DNA of 64,000 bases from Yeosuana sp043876835 (GTDB lineage: Bacteria > Bacteroidota > Bacteroidia > Flavobacteriales > Flavobacteriaceae). Of this stretch, positions 6,717-14,792 are shown in pieces. The position numbers and the translations under genes are program-made. The DNA lies in NCBI RefSeq assembly GCF_043876835.1, contig NZ_JBAWJZ010000003.1, positions 310,001 to 374,000 of the forward strand, in the 5' to 3' direction. Positions within the stretch are counted from its first letter, which is position 1. The number at the start of each line of letters is the position of its first letter. The notes below the pieces were generated by a model. That model was not told where the DNA came from and ran no database searches. It was given only the letters and a program-made list of their open reading frames with translations.

Positions 6717-9458
6717 TTATAGCGTTTCAAAAACAGCATCAATAACTCGTTGTTGTCTTCGTTTATCTCTTGTGCTAGACCCTGGAGCTGGTACTGAATT
6801 ATAAGGTCTTGATATCACATTTAATTTTACTAAATCCATACGTTGAGCCATAAAAGTCCATGCTCCCATATTTTTAGGCTCTTCTTGAGCCCAAGCATAT
6901 TCTTTAACATTTGGATAACGATTTATAACTTGTTGTATTTTATCTAAATGTAAAGGAAATAACTGTTCTATTCTAACTAATGCTACATCTTCTCTATTCA
7001 GTTTTTCACGTTCAGCTAATAAATCATAATAGAATTTTCCTGTACAGAAAACCAATCGTTTTACATGCTCCGGATTTATTGTATCATCAATTACCTCTTT
7101 GAATTGTTCATTTACCAATTCATTTAAAGAAGAAACCGCTTTTGGGTGACGCAATAAACTTTTTGGTGTAAATACAATTAATGGTTTTCTGAAATCACGC
7201 TTCATTTGTCTGCGTAATAAATGGAAAATATTTGCTGGAGTTGTGCAATCTGCAACCGTCATATTATCATCTCCACATAATTGTAAATAACGTTCAATTC
7301 TGGCAGATGAATGTTCTGAACCTTGACCTTCATAACCATGAGGTAATAAAACAACGATTCCATTTTGAGATTTCCACTTGTCTTCTGCTGCAGACAGATA
7401 TTGATCAAAAATAATCTGAGCACCATTACTAAAATCACCAAATTGTGCTTCCCAAAGCGTTAAGGTATTTGGGTTTGCCATGGCATATCCATAATCAAAA
7501 CCTAAAACCGCATATTCAGACAGTAAGGAATTATAAATATACATTTCGCCTATACTAGCTGGATTGGTGTTTAATAAATTGATCCGTTCTTCAGATATTT
7601 CATCTCTTAATATGGCATGGCGATGACTAAAGGTTCCGCGCTCAACATCTTGACCAGACATACGAACATTAAAACCTTCTTCTAACAAACTACCATAGGC
7701 TAATGTTTCTGCCATTCCCCAATCTAATGAATCACTTTCAAAAACCATTGAAGCTCTACCATCCAGTATTTTTTCTGCTTTCCTTAAAAACTTAACACCT
7801 TCTGGAACTGTAGAAACTACCTTAGCAATTTTTTCTAGTTTGTCTTTTGGATAGCTTGTATCAACTGTTTCAAGCATTTCTTCAAGACCTTTTCGCTGGA
7901 AACCAGTCCAACGCTCTTCCATAAACTCTCTTACTATAGAATTATGCTCCTCTTTTGATTTTGCATATTCTCTTTCCAACATGTCTTTAAACTCTTCAAC
8001 AATTGAATTAGTATAAGCTTTATCAACCGTATTTTCTGAAATTAATTTATCAGAATATATTTCAAATGGGTTTGAATGCTTTGCTATTTCCTTATATAAT
8101 TTTGGTTGAGTAAAACGAGGTTCATCGCCTTCGTTATGACCATATTTTCTATAACCAAGCAAGTCTATATAAACATCACGTTTATAACGCATTCTATAAT
8201 CTAAGGCCAATTCAACTGCATGAACAACAGCTTCGGCATCATCTGCATTTACGTGTAAAACTGGTGATAGTGTCACCTTTGCAACATCTGTACAATAGGT
8301 ACTTGAACGCGCATCTAAATAATTAGTTGTGAACCCGATTTGGTTATTAACCACTATATGGATTGTTCCACCTGTTTTATAGCCTTTTAACTGGCTCATT
8401 TGTGCAACTTCATAAACAATACCTTGTCCTGCAACAGCGGCATCGCCATGTACAACAATTGGTAATATTTTTGAATCGTCACCATTATAATCATTATCAA
8501 TTTTGGCACGTGTAATACCTTCAGCTACAGAAGCTACTGTTTCAAGATGTGAAGGGTTAGGCACCAGATTCATTCTAATGGTTTTTCCGTTTTGATAAGT
8601 TTTTTCAAGGGTTAACCCTAAATGATACTTTACATCACCATCAATATCTTCATCTTCAAAATCTTTACCATCAAACTCACTAAAAAGTTCTTTAATTGGT
8701 TTTCTGAAAATATTTACAAGTGTATTTAAACGTCCACGATGGGCCATTCCTAACACACATTCTTTTACATCGTATAATTCTGCTGCATTAATTAGAGCAA
8801 CACTTATTGCAGGTATTAAGCTTTCTCCTCCTTCAAGCGAAAAACGCTTTTGCCCAACATATTTGGTTTGCAAAAAGTTTTCAAAAGTAACTGCCTGGTT
8901 TAATTTGGAAAGAATGTATTTTTTGGCACTTTCTGAATAACTTGGGTGATTATCGTTAACGTTTAGCTTACTTTGCCACCATTGAATGACTTCTGGATTT
9001 CTAAGATACATGTATTCAACGCCAATTGAACTACAATAAATCCTATTTAAGTGAACTAAAATTTCACGTAACGTTTGCGCCCCAATTCCAAGAACCTCAC
9101 CAGCGTTAAAAACGGTATCTAAATCATTTTCAGAAAGACCAAAATTTTCAATATCTAATGTTGGCTCATAAGTTCTTCTGGTTCTAACCGGGTTTGTTCT
9201 GGTAAACAAATGTCCTCTGGTTCTATATCCGTCAATAAGCCTTATAACTTGAAATTCCTTTTGTACGTATTCAGGAATTTGAGTTGAAACACCTTCAATT
9301 ATTTCACCATTAAGCCCATAATTTTCAGACCCAAAATCATAACCCTGAAAAAACGCTCGCCAACTTGGCTCAACAGAATCTGGGTTTTGTAAATATTGAT
9401 CATATAGCTCGGCAAAATAAGATGTGTGAGCTGCATTAAGAAAGGAATATTTATCCAT
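6717..9458 (-). CDS. sucA: 2-oxoglutarate dehydrogenase E1 component
   Basis: Thiamine-diphosphate-dependent decarboxylase subunit of the 2-oxoglutarate dehydrogenase complex. At 913 residues it has the full family length. The N-terminus carries the SFLNAAHTSYFAELYDQYL segment typical of OdhA/SucA. The substrate and cofactor region is visible in GMAHRGRLN, in VHGDAAVAGQGIVYE and in GFTTN; LLPHGYEGQGSEHSSAR lies in the C-terminal transketolase-like half. First gene of the sucAB operon, with a candidate promoter at 9499-9506. Confidence 0.97.
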   Translation of the reverse strand: MDKYSFLNAAHTSYFAELYDQYLQNPDSVEPSWRAFFQGYDFGSENYGLNGEIIEGVSTQIPEYVQKEFQVIRLIDGYRTRGHLFTRTNPVRTRRTYEPTLDIENFGLSENDLDTVFNAGEVLGIGAQTLREILVHLNRIYCSSIGVEYMYLRNPEVIQWWQSKLNVNDNHPSYSESAKKYILSKLNQAVTFENFLQTKYVGQKRFSLEGGESLIPAISVALINAAELYDVKECVLGMAHRGRLNTLVNIFRKPIKELFSEFDGKDFEDEDIDGDVKYHLGLTLEKTYQNGKTIRMNLVPNPSHLETVASVAEGITRAKIDNDYNGDDSKILPIVVHGDAAVAGQGIVYEVAQMSQLKGYKTGGTIHIVVNNQIGFTTNYLDARSSTYCTDVAKVTLSPVLHVNADDAEAVVHAVELALDYRMRYKRDVYIDLLGYRKYGHNEGDEPRFTQPKLYKEIAKHSNPFEIYSDKLISENTVDKAYTNSIVEEFKDMLEREYAKSKEEHNSIVREFMEERWTGFQRKGLEEMLETVDTSYPKDKLEKIAKVVSTVPEGVKFLRKAEKILDGRASMVFESDSLDWGMAETLAYGSLLEEGFNVRMSGQDVERGTFSHRHAILRDEISEERINLLNTNPASIGEMYIYNSLLSEYAVLGFDYGYAMANPNTLTLWEAQFGDFSNGAQIIFDQYLSAAEDKWKSQNGIVVLLPHGYEGQGSEHSSARIERYLQLCGDDNMTVADCTTPANIFHLLRRQMKRDFRKPLIVFTPKSLLRHPKAVSSLNELVNEQFKEVIDDTINPEHVKRLVFCTGKFYYDLLAEREKLNREDVALVRIEQLFPLHLDKIQQVINRYPNVKEYAWAQEEPKNMGAWTFMAQRMDLVKLNVISRPYNSVPAPGSSTRDKRRQQRVIDAVFETL

Positions 9459-9498
9459 TATAGTTTTTCAAACAATCTTTTATTTAAAGAAATTTTTC

Positions 9499-9506
9499 CA
9501 AAAATA
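9499..9506 (-). promoter_or_regulatory. candidate -7 promoter element for sucA
   Basis: Minus-strand TATTTTTG matches the Bacteroidota -7 consensus TAnnTTTG and lies 40 bp before the sucA start. I did not find a convincing -33 TTTG at the usual distance. Confidence 0.4.
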
Positions 9507-9635
9507 CAACTTTTAACAAAACTAGATATTGTTTTATAATATTTATAACAAACATTTTTACATATAAATAGACACAGCAAAAACCCAAATTAAGCCTGTA
9601 AACTGGCCTGTTTTTCAGTAGTATTTTTTTTTTAT

Positions 9636-9643
9636 TAGTTTTG
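9636..9643 (+). promoter_or_regulatory. candidate -7 promoter element for the cytochrome c gene
   Basis: TAGTTTTG matches TAnnTTTG exactly, 22 bp before the ATG, preceded by a T-rich tract. Confidence 0.4.
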
Positions 9644-9665
9644 CCTCTTAAAAAATTGAGATAGA

Positions 9666-10166
9666 ATGTTAAAAATTCACACAATTATAATTTTCACTTT
9701 TGTATTAATCTTACTTTCTTGTGTAGACGCAAAAGAAAAAGAAAAAGATGGTTTCACTTATGAAAACATTAATACCAATACCACTAAAAAGGTAACCAAC
9801 ACAAAGGTATTAGCTTCAGAAAAAATAGATTTGACAAATAAAGGAATTGGCCCTGTTTCATCACTTGAATTACCAACTGAAATTGATTATGCCTTAGCCA
9901 AAAATGGTGAAGCTATCTTTAAAGCAAAGTGTACTGCCTGCCACAGACCTGATAAAAAATTTATTGGCCCTGCAGCTAAAGGTATTATAAATACAAGAAC
10001 ACCCGAGTGGATTATGAATATGATTTTAAATCCAGAAGAAATGTTAAGAAAAGACCCTTTAGCTAAGGAATTACTTATAGAGTTTAATTATGCTCCTATG
10101 ATTAAACAGGATATAACTCAAGATGATGCTCGAGCCATTTTAGAATATTACAGAACTTTAAAATAA
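9666..10166 (+). CDS. lipoprotein c-type cytochrome (monohaem)
   Basis: A 166-residue exported electron carrier. The signal peptide ends in a lipobox LLSC (Cys19), so it should be a lipid-anchored periplasmic protein. After a Lys/Thr-rich spacer (20-70) comes one cytochrome c domain with the haem motif C89-T-A-C92-H93. A methionine near residue 143 (NYAPM) is the plausible sixth ligand. Its partner oxidase or dehydrogenase cannot be told from the neighbours. It converges on the next gene with only 3 bp between stops. Confidence 0.88.
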   Translation: MLKIHTIIIFTFVLILLSCVDAKEKEKDGFTYENINTNTTKKVTNTKVLASEKIDLTNKGIGPVSSLELPTEIDYALAKNGEAIFKAKCTACHRPDKKFIGPAAKGIINTRTPEWIMNMILNPEEMLRKDPLAKELLIEFNYAPMIKQDITQDDARAILEYYRTLK

Positions 10167-10169
10167 GTT

Positions 10170-10517
10170 TTAATACACGTTTCTATACCAAACCTTTTGC
10201 CATTCTCTTTTTAGAATTAAAAAGGAAACTTGTTCTGAAAGCAGCAAGGTATCTTCTCCATCCAATTGTTTTATTTGTCGTTCAGACACATCAATGATAT
10301 AGAGTAAGTTAAGATACTCGGTGAACTTATTTTGAATGAGATTGTAAATAGTTTCTTGAAGGATTAATTTTAGACTTGTTGGCAGTACTTCTTCATGAAA
10401 ATCAGCATTAATATTTGCTAATAAAAAATCTTTATTGAGTTGTTCAATAAGTTTTTTATACAAATTAAGATTATTTGCTTCATCAACTAAAGCTTCAAAT
10501 GTGTCAGGAAATTGCAT
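10170..10517 (-). CDS. conserved hypothetical protein coupled to polyprenyl synthase
   Basis: 115 residues, acidic at the start and Lys/Trp-rich at the end (LKREWQKVWYRNVY), apparently all-helical and soluble, with no recognisable motif. Its ATG shares one base with the TAA of the polyprenyl synthase gene (TAATG), a sign of translational coupling. The role is unknown; the tight coupling makes a function connected with the isoprenoid enzyme or simply co-expression possible. Confidence 0.75.
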   Translation of the reverse strand: MQFPDTFEALVDEANNLNLYKKLIEQLNKDFLLANINADFHEEVLPTSLKLILQETIYNLIQNKFTEYLNLLYIIDVSERQIKQLDGEDTLLLSEQVSFLILKREWQKVWYRNVY

Positions 10518-11491
10518 TATAAATTTCTATTCATTAATTGTTCTCCAAACTTTTTCAAAATCAATTTTTTATCTTCAGAAACGTTTAAGGTTTCTAAAAC
10601 AGCAAATGCTTTTTGAGTATATTCCCAAATGGCTTCTTTTGTTGCTTTTGTAGAACCACTTTCTATAAAAATTTGCTTTGCTATTTGAATTTTCTCTTCT
10701 GGATTGCTAGAAGTTACACTAAATAAATGCTGGAGTTGCAAACGGTCTTCTGGCTTGGAGCCATTTAATGCATTGATATATAAAATCGTTTTTTTGTTTT
10801 CAATAATATCACCGCCTATTTGCTTACCAAAGGTTTTAGGATCTCCAAAAGCATCTAAATAATCGTCTTGTAACTGAAAAGCAATTCCTAAATTTTTTCC
10901 AAAATCATAAATGCTCTCCTGGTCTGAAACCGAAACCTCAGCAACAATAGCGCCCATTTTCATGGCAGCACCAATTAAAACAGCAGTTTTATACTCAATC
11001 ATTTTTAAGTATTCTGAAATAGTGACATCACTTCTAGTTTCAAAATCAACATCATATTGCTGTCCTTCACAAACTTCTAAAGCGGTTTTACTAAACAATT
11101 CCGCCAAATTTCTAAAGATTTTATTATCATAGCTTTCAAATAACTGATAGGCCATAATAAGCATGGCGTCACCAGAAAGAATCCCCGTATTTACATCCCA
11201 TTTTTCGTGAACTGTTTGGCAACCTCTTCGCAAAGGGGCATCATCCATAATATCATCATGAATCAATGAAAAATTATGAAACACTTCTATGCTCAAGGCG
11301 GCATTTAAGGCTTTTTTATAATCACAATCAAAAATTTCAGCAGCCATTAAGGTTAAAACAGGACGCAAGCGTTTACCTCCCAATTTTAGTATATATTGAA
11401 TGGGTTCGTATAAACTTTTGGGTTCTTTAATAATGGAATATTCTTCAAGATATTCAACAAATTTTTGTTGGTATGTTTCTATTGTTAGCAT
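10517..11491 (-). CDS. polyprenyl (geranylgeranyl/farnesyl-type) diphosphate synthase
   Basis: Head-to-tail prenyl transferase that condenses isopentenyl diphosphate with allylic diphosphates, feeding quinone, carotenoid or undecaprenyl precursor synthesis. The first aspartate-rich motif is in HDDIMDDAPLRR and the second in QLQDDYLDAFGD; GGKRLRP and the KT of EYKTA are also present. I place the start at the ATG at 11491 (MLTIETYQQKF, 324 residues) rather than six codons upstream, because family members begin there. The length of the product chain cannot be decided by eye. Confidence 0.92.
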   Translation of the reverse strand: MLTIETYQQKFVEYLEEYSIIKEPKSLYEPIQYILKLGGKRLRPVLTLMAAEIFDCDYKKALNAALSIEVFHNFSLIHDDIMDDAPLRRGCQTVHEKWDVNTGILSGDAMLIMAYQLFESYDNKIFRNLAELFSKTALEVCEGQQYDVDFETRSDVTISEYLKMIEYKTAVLIGAAMKMGAIVAEVSVSDQESIYDFGKNLGIAFQLQDDYLDAFGDPKTFGKQIGGDIIENKKTILYINALNGSKPEDRLQLQHLFSVTSSNPEEKIQIAKQIFIESGSTKATKEAIWEYTQKAFAVLETLNVSEDKKLILKKFGEQLMNRNL

Positions 11492-11566
11492 AAAACAAAA
11501 ATAAAGCAATTCATCACATTTAAAAGTCTCAATGTAAATAATAAGTTAAAAAATCATTAAAACTTT

Positions 11567-11594
11567 GGAAACTTTTTTTGTTTTAAAAGTTTCC
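11567..11594 (+). promoter_or_regulatory. TetR operator palindrome
   Basis: GGAAACTTTT (11567-11576) and AAAAGTTTCC (11585-11594) form a perfect 10-bp inverted repeat with an 8-bp spacer. It overlaps the candidate -33 TTTG (11577-11580) and lies just before the -7 element of the tetR-efflux operon. A repressor bound here would block its own promoter, which is the usual TetR arrangement. Confidence 0.75.
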
Positions 11595-11607
11595 TGTTAT
11601 ATATTTG
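11577..11607 (+). promoter_or_regulatory. promoter of the tetR-RND operon
   Basis: TTTG at 11577-11580 and TATATTTG at 11600-11607 are separated by 19 bp, which matches the Bacteroidota -33/-7 promoter. The -7 element ends 8 bp before the ATG, so the leader should be only a few bases long. Confidence 0.65.
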
Positions 11608-11615
11608 CAACCATT

Positions 11616-12218
11616 ATGAGAGAAAAGATATTAAGTAACGCGGCGGAATTATTTTTAAACTATGGGTTTAAAAGTATTACTATGGATGATATTTCAAATC
11701 ATTTAGGAATATCAAAAAAAACAATTTATCAACATTTTGACAACAAAACATCGCTTGTTGAAGCAGTAAGCTTACATGTTTTTGAAAATATTTCTTGTGG
11801 TATTAGTGGTATATGTGCTCTAAAAAAGAATCCTATTGAAGAAATTTACGACGTCAAACAATTTGTATTGGAGCATTTAAAGGATGAAAAATCTTCACCT
11901 CAATATCAATTACAAAAATATTACCCTAAAATTTTTAGCACACTTAAAAAGAAACAGTTTGAAGTAATGCAAGAGTGTGTAAAAGACAATCTTACAAGAG
12001 GTGTTGAGCAAGGTTTATACAGGTCAAATATTAATATAGAATTTATCTCAAGAATATATTTTAACTGTATGGTTACATTAAAAGATAAAGAACTATTTCC
12101 ATTAAATAATTTCTCAATGAATACGCTTATGGAATATTATTTAGAATATCATTTAAGGGGCATTTGTACAGAAAAAGGACTATTAACATTACACAAATTC
12201 ATCAATAATCAATCATAA
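11616..12218 (+). CDS. TetR/AcrR family transcriptional regulator of the efflux operon
   Basis: 200-residue repressor. The N-terminal helix-turn-helix (residues 1-50) reads MREKILSNAAELFLNYGFKS, then MDDISNHLGISKKTIYQHFDNK; the C-terminal ligand-binding part is unremarkable helical sequence. I take the ATG at 11616, since an upstream frame start would lie inside the operator and promoter. It is the first gene of a four-gene operon, 3 bp before the TolC gene, and should be autoregulated through the palindrome at 11567-11594. The inducing ligand is unknown. Confidence 0.92.
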   Translation: MREKILSNAAELFLNYGFKSITMDDISNHLGISKKTIYQHFDNKTSLVEAVSLHVFENISCGISGICALKKNPIEEIYDVKQFVLEHLKDEKSSPQYQLQKYYPKIFSTLKKKQFEVMQECVKDNLTRGVEQGLYRSNINIEFISRIYFNCMVTLKDKELFPLNNFSMNTLMEYYLEYHLRGICTEKGLLTLHKFINNQS

Positions 12219-12221
12219 AAC

Positions 12222-13568
12222 ATGACAAATAAAAAACTATTGATTTTACTTTTTTTATGCACGACTCTAGTGTTTTCACAAGAAAAAACACAGAGTTTTA
12301 GTTTACAGCAAGCTATAGACTATGCTTTAGAGCATAACAGAACGGTCAAAAATGCACAATGTGATATTGAAGCCGCAAAAAAACAAAAATGGGAAACAAT
12401 TTCAACCGGATTACCACAAATAAGCGCTTCAATAGATTATCAAAACTTTTTAAAGCAACAAGTATCTTTAATTCCTGCTGAATTTTTTGGTGGAAATCCA
12501 GGAGAATTTGCTGAAGTTACTTTTGGAACCAAACAAAATATTTCTGCAACTGCTACATTAAATCAAAAAATATTTGATGGCTCGTATTTAGTTGGTCTAC
12601 AATCGGCAAAAGTATATTTAGAAATTTCAGAAAACGCAAAAACAAAAACCGATTTAGAAGTTAGAAAAGCTGTTATAAATGCCTACGGAAATGTATTACT
12701 TGCAGAACAAAGTGTTCAAATACTAGAACGCAATAAGGCTGTTCTAGAAAAGAACTTATTCGAATTAACCAAAATTTATGAAAATGGTTTAGAAGAAGAA
12801 GAAAGTGTGGAGCAAATGCAAATCACCTTCTCTAGTGTTGAAAGTTCTCTAAAAAATGTTATGCGTTTAAAAACATTAGCCTATCAAATGCTTAACATAA
12901 CTATGGGGCTTGATGTTTATAATAACACTAAACTTACTGATGATCTTGAAAGTTTAACGCTACAAAATATATCGCTTGAATTGCTTGAGAAAGAATCCAA
13001 TATTGAAAACAACATTGATTATCTCATCGCAGAAAACGACAAAAAATCAAAAGAACTATTACTTAAACTAGAAAAAAGTAAAGCTTTACCAACCTTAAAC
13101 GCTTTCCTAAATGGTGGCTATTCTGGCTTTGGTAATTCATTTGAGTTTGCTAAAAAAAGCCAGCAATGGTTTGGTTCTTCATTATTTGGTGTAAACATGA
13201 ATATCCCTATTTTTAGTTCTTTAGGAAGAAGTGCTGCCACGCAAAGAGCAAAAATAAATTTATCAAAATCTGAAGATGATTTAATTGAAACTGAACAAAA
13301 ATTACAACTTCAAATTGCTTCAGCAAAAAGTGACTATCAATTCTCGGTTGAAGATTATGATAATAAAAAACAAAACCTTCAGCTTGCTGAACGTATTGAG
13401 CAAAAAAATCAAGTCAAATTTTTTGAGGGAATTGCTTCTAGTTTTGATTTAAGACAAGCGCAAACACAATTATATACAGCACAACAAGAATATTTACAAG
13501 CTATGCTTGATGTAATTAATAAAAAAGCTGAATTAGAAACTGTATTAAACACAATCAACAATCAATAA
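12222..13568 (+). CDS. TolC-type outer-membrane efflux protein
   Basis: Outer-membrane exit duct of the tripartite pump. The 448-residue protein has a signal peptide ending VFSQ (about residue 20), then the two repeated alpha-helical hairpin halves of the outer membrane efflux protein family, including LQQAIDYALEHNRTVKNA at the start and the second-half helix rich in Gln/Ala near the C-terminus. It begins 3 bp after tetR and is followed by the membrane fusion protein and the RND pump. Confidence 0.92.
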   Translation: MTNKKLLILLFLCTTLVFSQEKTQSFSLQQAIDYALEHNRTVKNAQCDIEAAKKQKWETISTGLPQISASIDYQNFLKQQVSLIPAEFFGGNPGEFAEVTFGTKQNISATATLNQKIFDGSYLVGLQSAKVYLEISENAKTKTDLEVRKAVINAYGNVLLAEQSVQILERNKAVLEKNLFELTKIYENGLEEEESVEQMQITFSSVESSLKNVMRLKTLAYQMLNITMGLDVYNNTKLTDDLESLTLQNISLELLEKESNIENNIDYLIAENDKKSKELLLKLEKSKALPTLNAFLNGGYSGFGNSFEFAKKSQQWFGSSLFGVNMNIPIFSSLGRSAATQRAKINLSKSEDDLIETEQKLQLQIASAKSDYQFSVEDYDNKKQNLQLAERIEQKNQVKFFEGIASSFDLRQAQTQLYTAQQEYLQAMLDVINKKAELETVLNTINNQ

Positions 13569-13586
13569 ATCAATCAATCAATCAAT
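13568..13586 (+). repeat. CAAT tetranucleotide tandem repeat
   Basis: Four to five direct copies of AATC/CAAT fill the 21-bp gap between the stop of the TolC gene and the ATG of the adaptor gene. Strand slippage here would change only the spacing between two cistrons and possibly translation initiation. Confidence 0.85.
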
Positions 13587-13589
13587 ATT

Positions 13590-14768
13590 ATGAAATATAT
13601 TATATCAATTATAGCCCTTGCATTTGTATTGACATCATGCAATAGCGAGAAAAAACAATCTGTAGAAGAAGTTATTGCTACCAATAATTTAGAAAAAATC
13701 AGAGCAAAAAAAAATCTATTAGATGAGCAGCAGCAACTTATTAGTTCAGAATTAAAACAATTGGATGCAAAAATTAAAGAATTAGATCCTCTAGAAAAAG
13801 TGCCATTAGTTACTACGTTTGCAGCAAAAGAAGTTGCTTTTACTCATTATTTAGAAATACAAGGAAATGTTAGCACCAAACAAAATTTAATTATATATCC
13901 AGAATTTTCTGGTGTTCTAACTCAAGTATATGTTAAAGAAGGGCAACTTGTAAGCAAAGGTCAAGTTTTAGCAAAAATTGATGATGGAGGCTTAAGCCAA
14001 CAATTAGCACAATTACAAATCCAAGCCGATTTAGCCAAAACAACTTTTGACCGTCAAGAACGCCTTTGGAATCAAAAAATTGGTAGTGAAATTCAATATT
14101 TACAAGCAAAATCATCATACGAAGCACAATCAAGAGCCATTAAACAATTAAACCAGCAAATTGAAAAAACGGTAGTTAGAGCCCCTTTTTCAGGAAGCAT
14201 TGATGATGTTATTACAGATCAAGGAAGTGTAGTTGCGCCAGGTCAATCACAATTATTTAGAATTGTTAACCTAAAAGACATGTATATTGAAGCTGATGTT
14301 CCAGAACGCTATATTTCTGATGTGACTTCAGGAAAAGAAGTTATGGTTGAATTTCCAATCTTAGGAAAAACTATTGATTCAAAAGTGCGTCAAGCAGGCA
14401 ATTTTATTAATCCAGCTAACAGAACTTTTAAAGTTGAGGTCGCTATCCCTAATTATGATGGAAATATAAAACCCAATCTTACTGCTAAACTAAAAATTAA
14501 CGATTACAATAACAATAAAGCCATATTAATTCCACAAAGTATCATTTCTGAAAATGCTGAAGGCGAACAATATGTTTATACCATTACAAATAAAAATGGA
14601 GACAAAGGAATTGCAAAGCAAGTCATTATTGAAACAGGTAAAACACAAGGTGATTATATTGAAATTCTTTCTGGTTTAGTACATGAAGATGAGATCATTG
14701 ATGAAGGTGCACGTAGCGTTAAAGATGGACAAGAAATAAAAATCCTAGTAGTTGATAAAGAGCAATAA
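13590..14768 (+). CDS. RND efflux periplasmic adaptor (membrane fusion protein, HlyD/AcrA type)
   Basis: Periplasmic bridge between the inner-membrane pump and the TolC channel. It is a lipoprotein (lipobox LTSC, Cys17), followed by a coiled-coil region around residues 22-65, a barrel-sandwich/lipoyl half (LIIYPEFSGVLTQVYVKEGQLVSKGQVLAKI), a helical hairpin, the second half with VRAPFSGSIDD, and beta-barrel and membrane-proximal domains. Length 392. The typical adaptor gene order (regulator, TolC, adaptor, pump) is intact. Confidence 0.93.
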   Translation: MKYIISIIALAFVLTSCNSEKKQSVEEVIATNNLEKIRAKKNLLDEQQQLISSELKQLDAKIKELDPLEKVPLVTTFAAKEVAFTHYLEIQGNVSTKQNLIIYPEFSGVLTQVYVKEGQLVSKGQVLAKIDDGGLSQQLAQLQIQADLAKTTFDRQERLWNQKIGSEIQYLQAKSSYEAQSRAIKQLNQQIEKTVVRAPFSGSIDDVITDQGSVVAPGQSQLFRIVNLKDMYIEADVPERYISDVTSGKEVMVEFPILGKTIDSKVRQAGNFINPANRTFKVEVAIPNYDGNIKPNLTAKLKINDYNNNKAILIPQSIISENAEGEQYVYTITNKNGDKGIAKQVIIETGKTQGDYIEILSGLVHEDEIIDEGARSVKDGQEIKILVVDKEQ

Positions 14769-14792
14769 TTCAAACCTATAAAGTTTTTAAAA

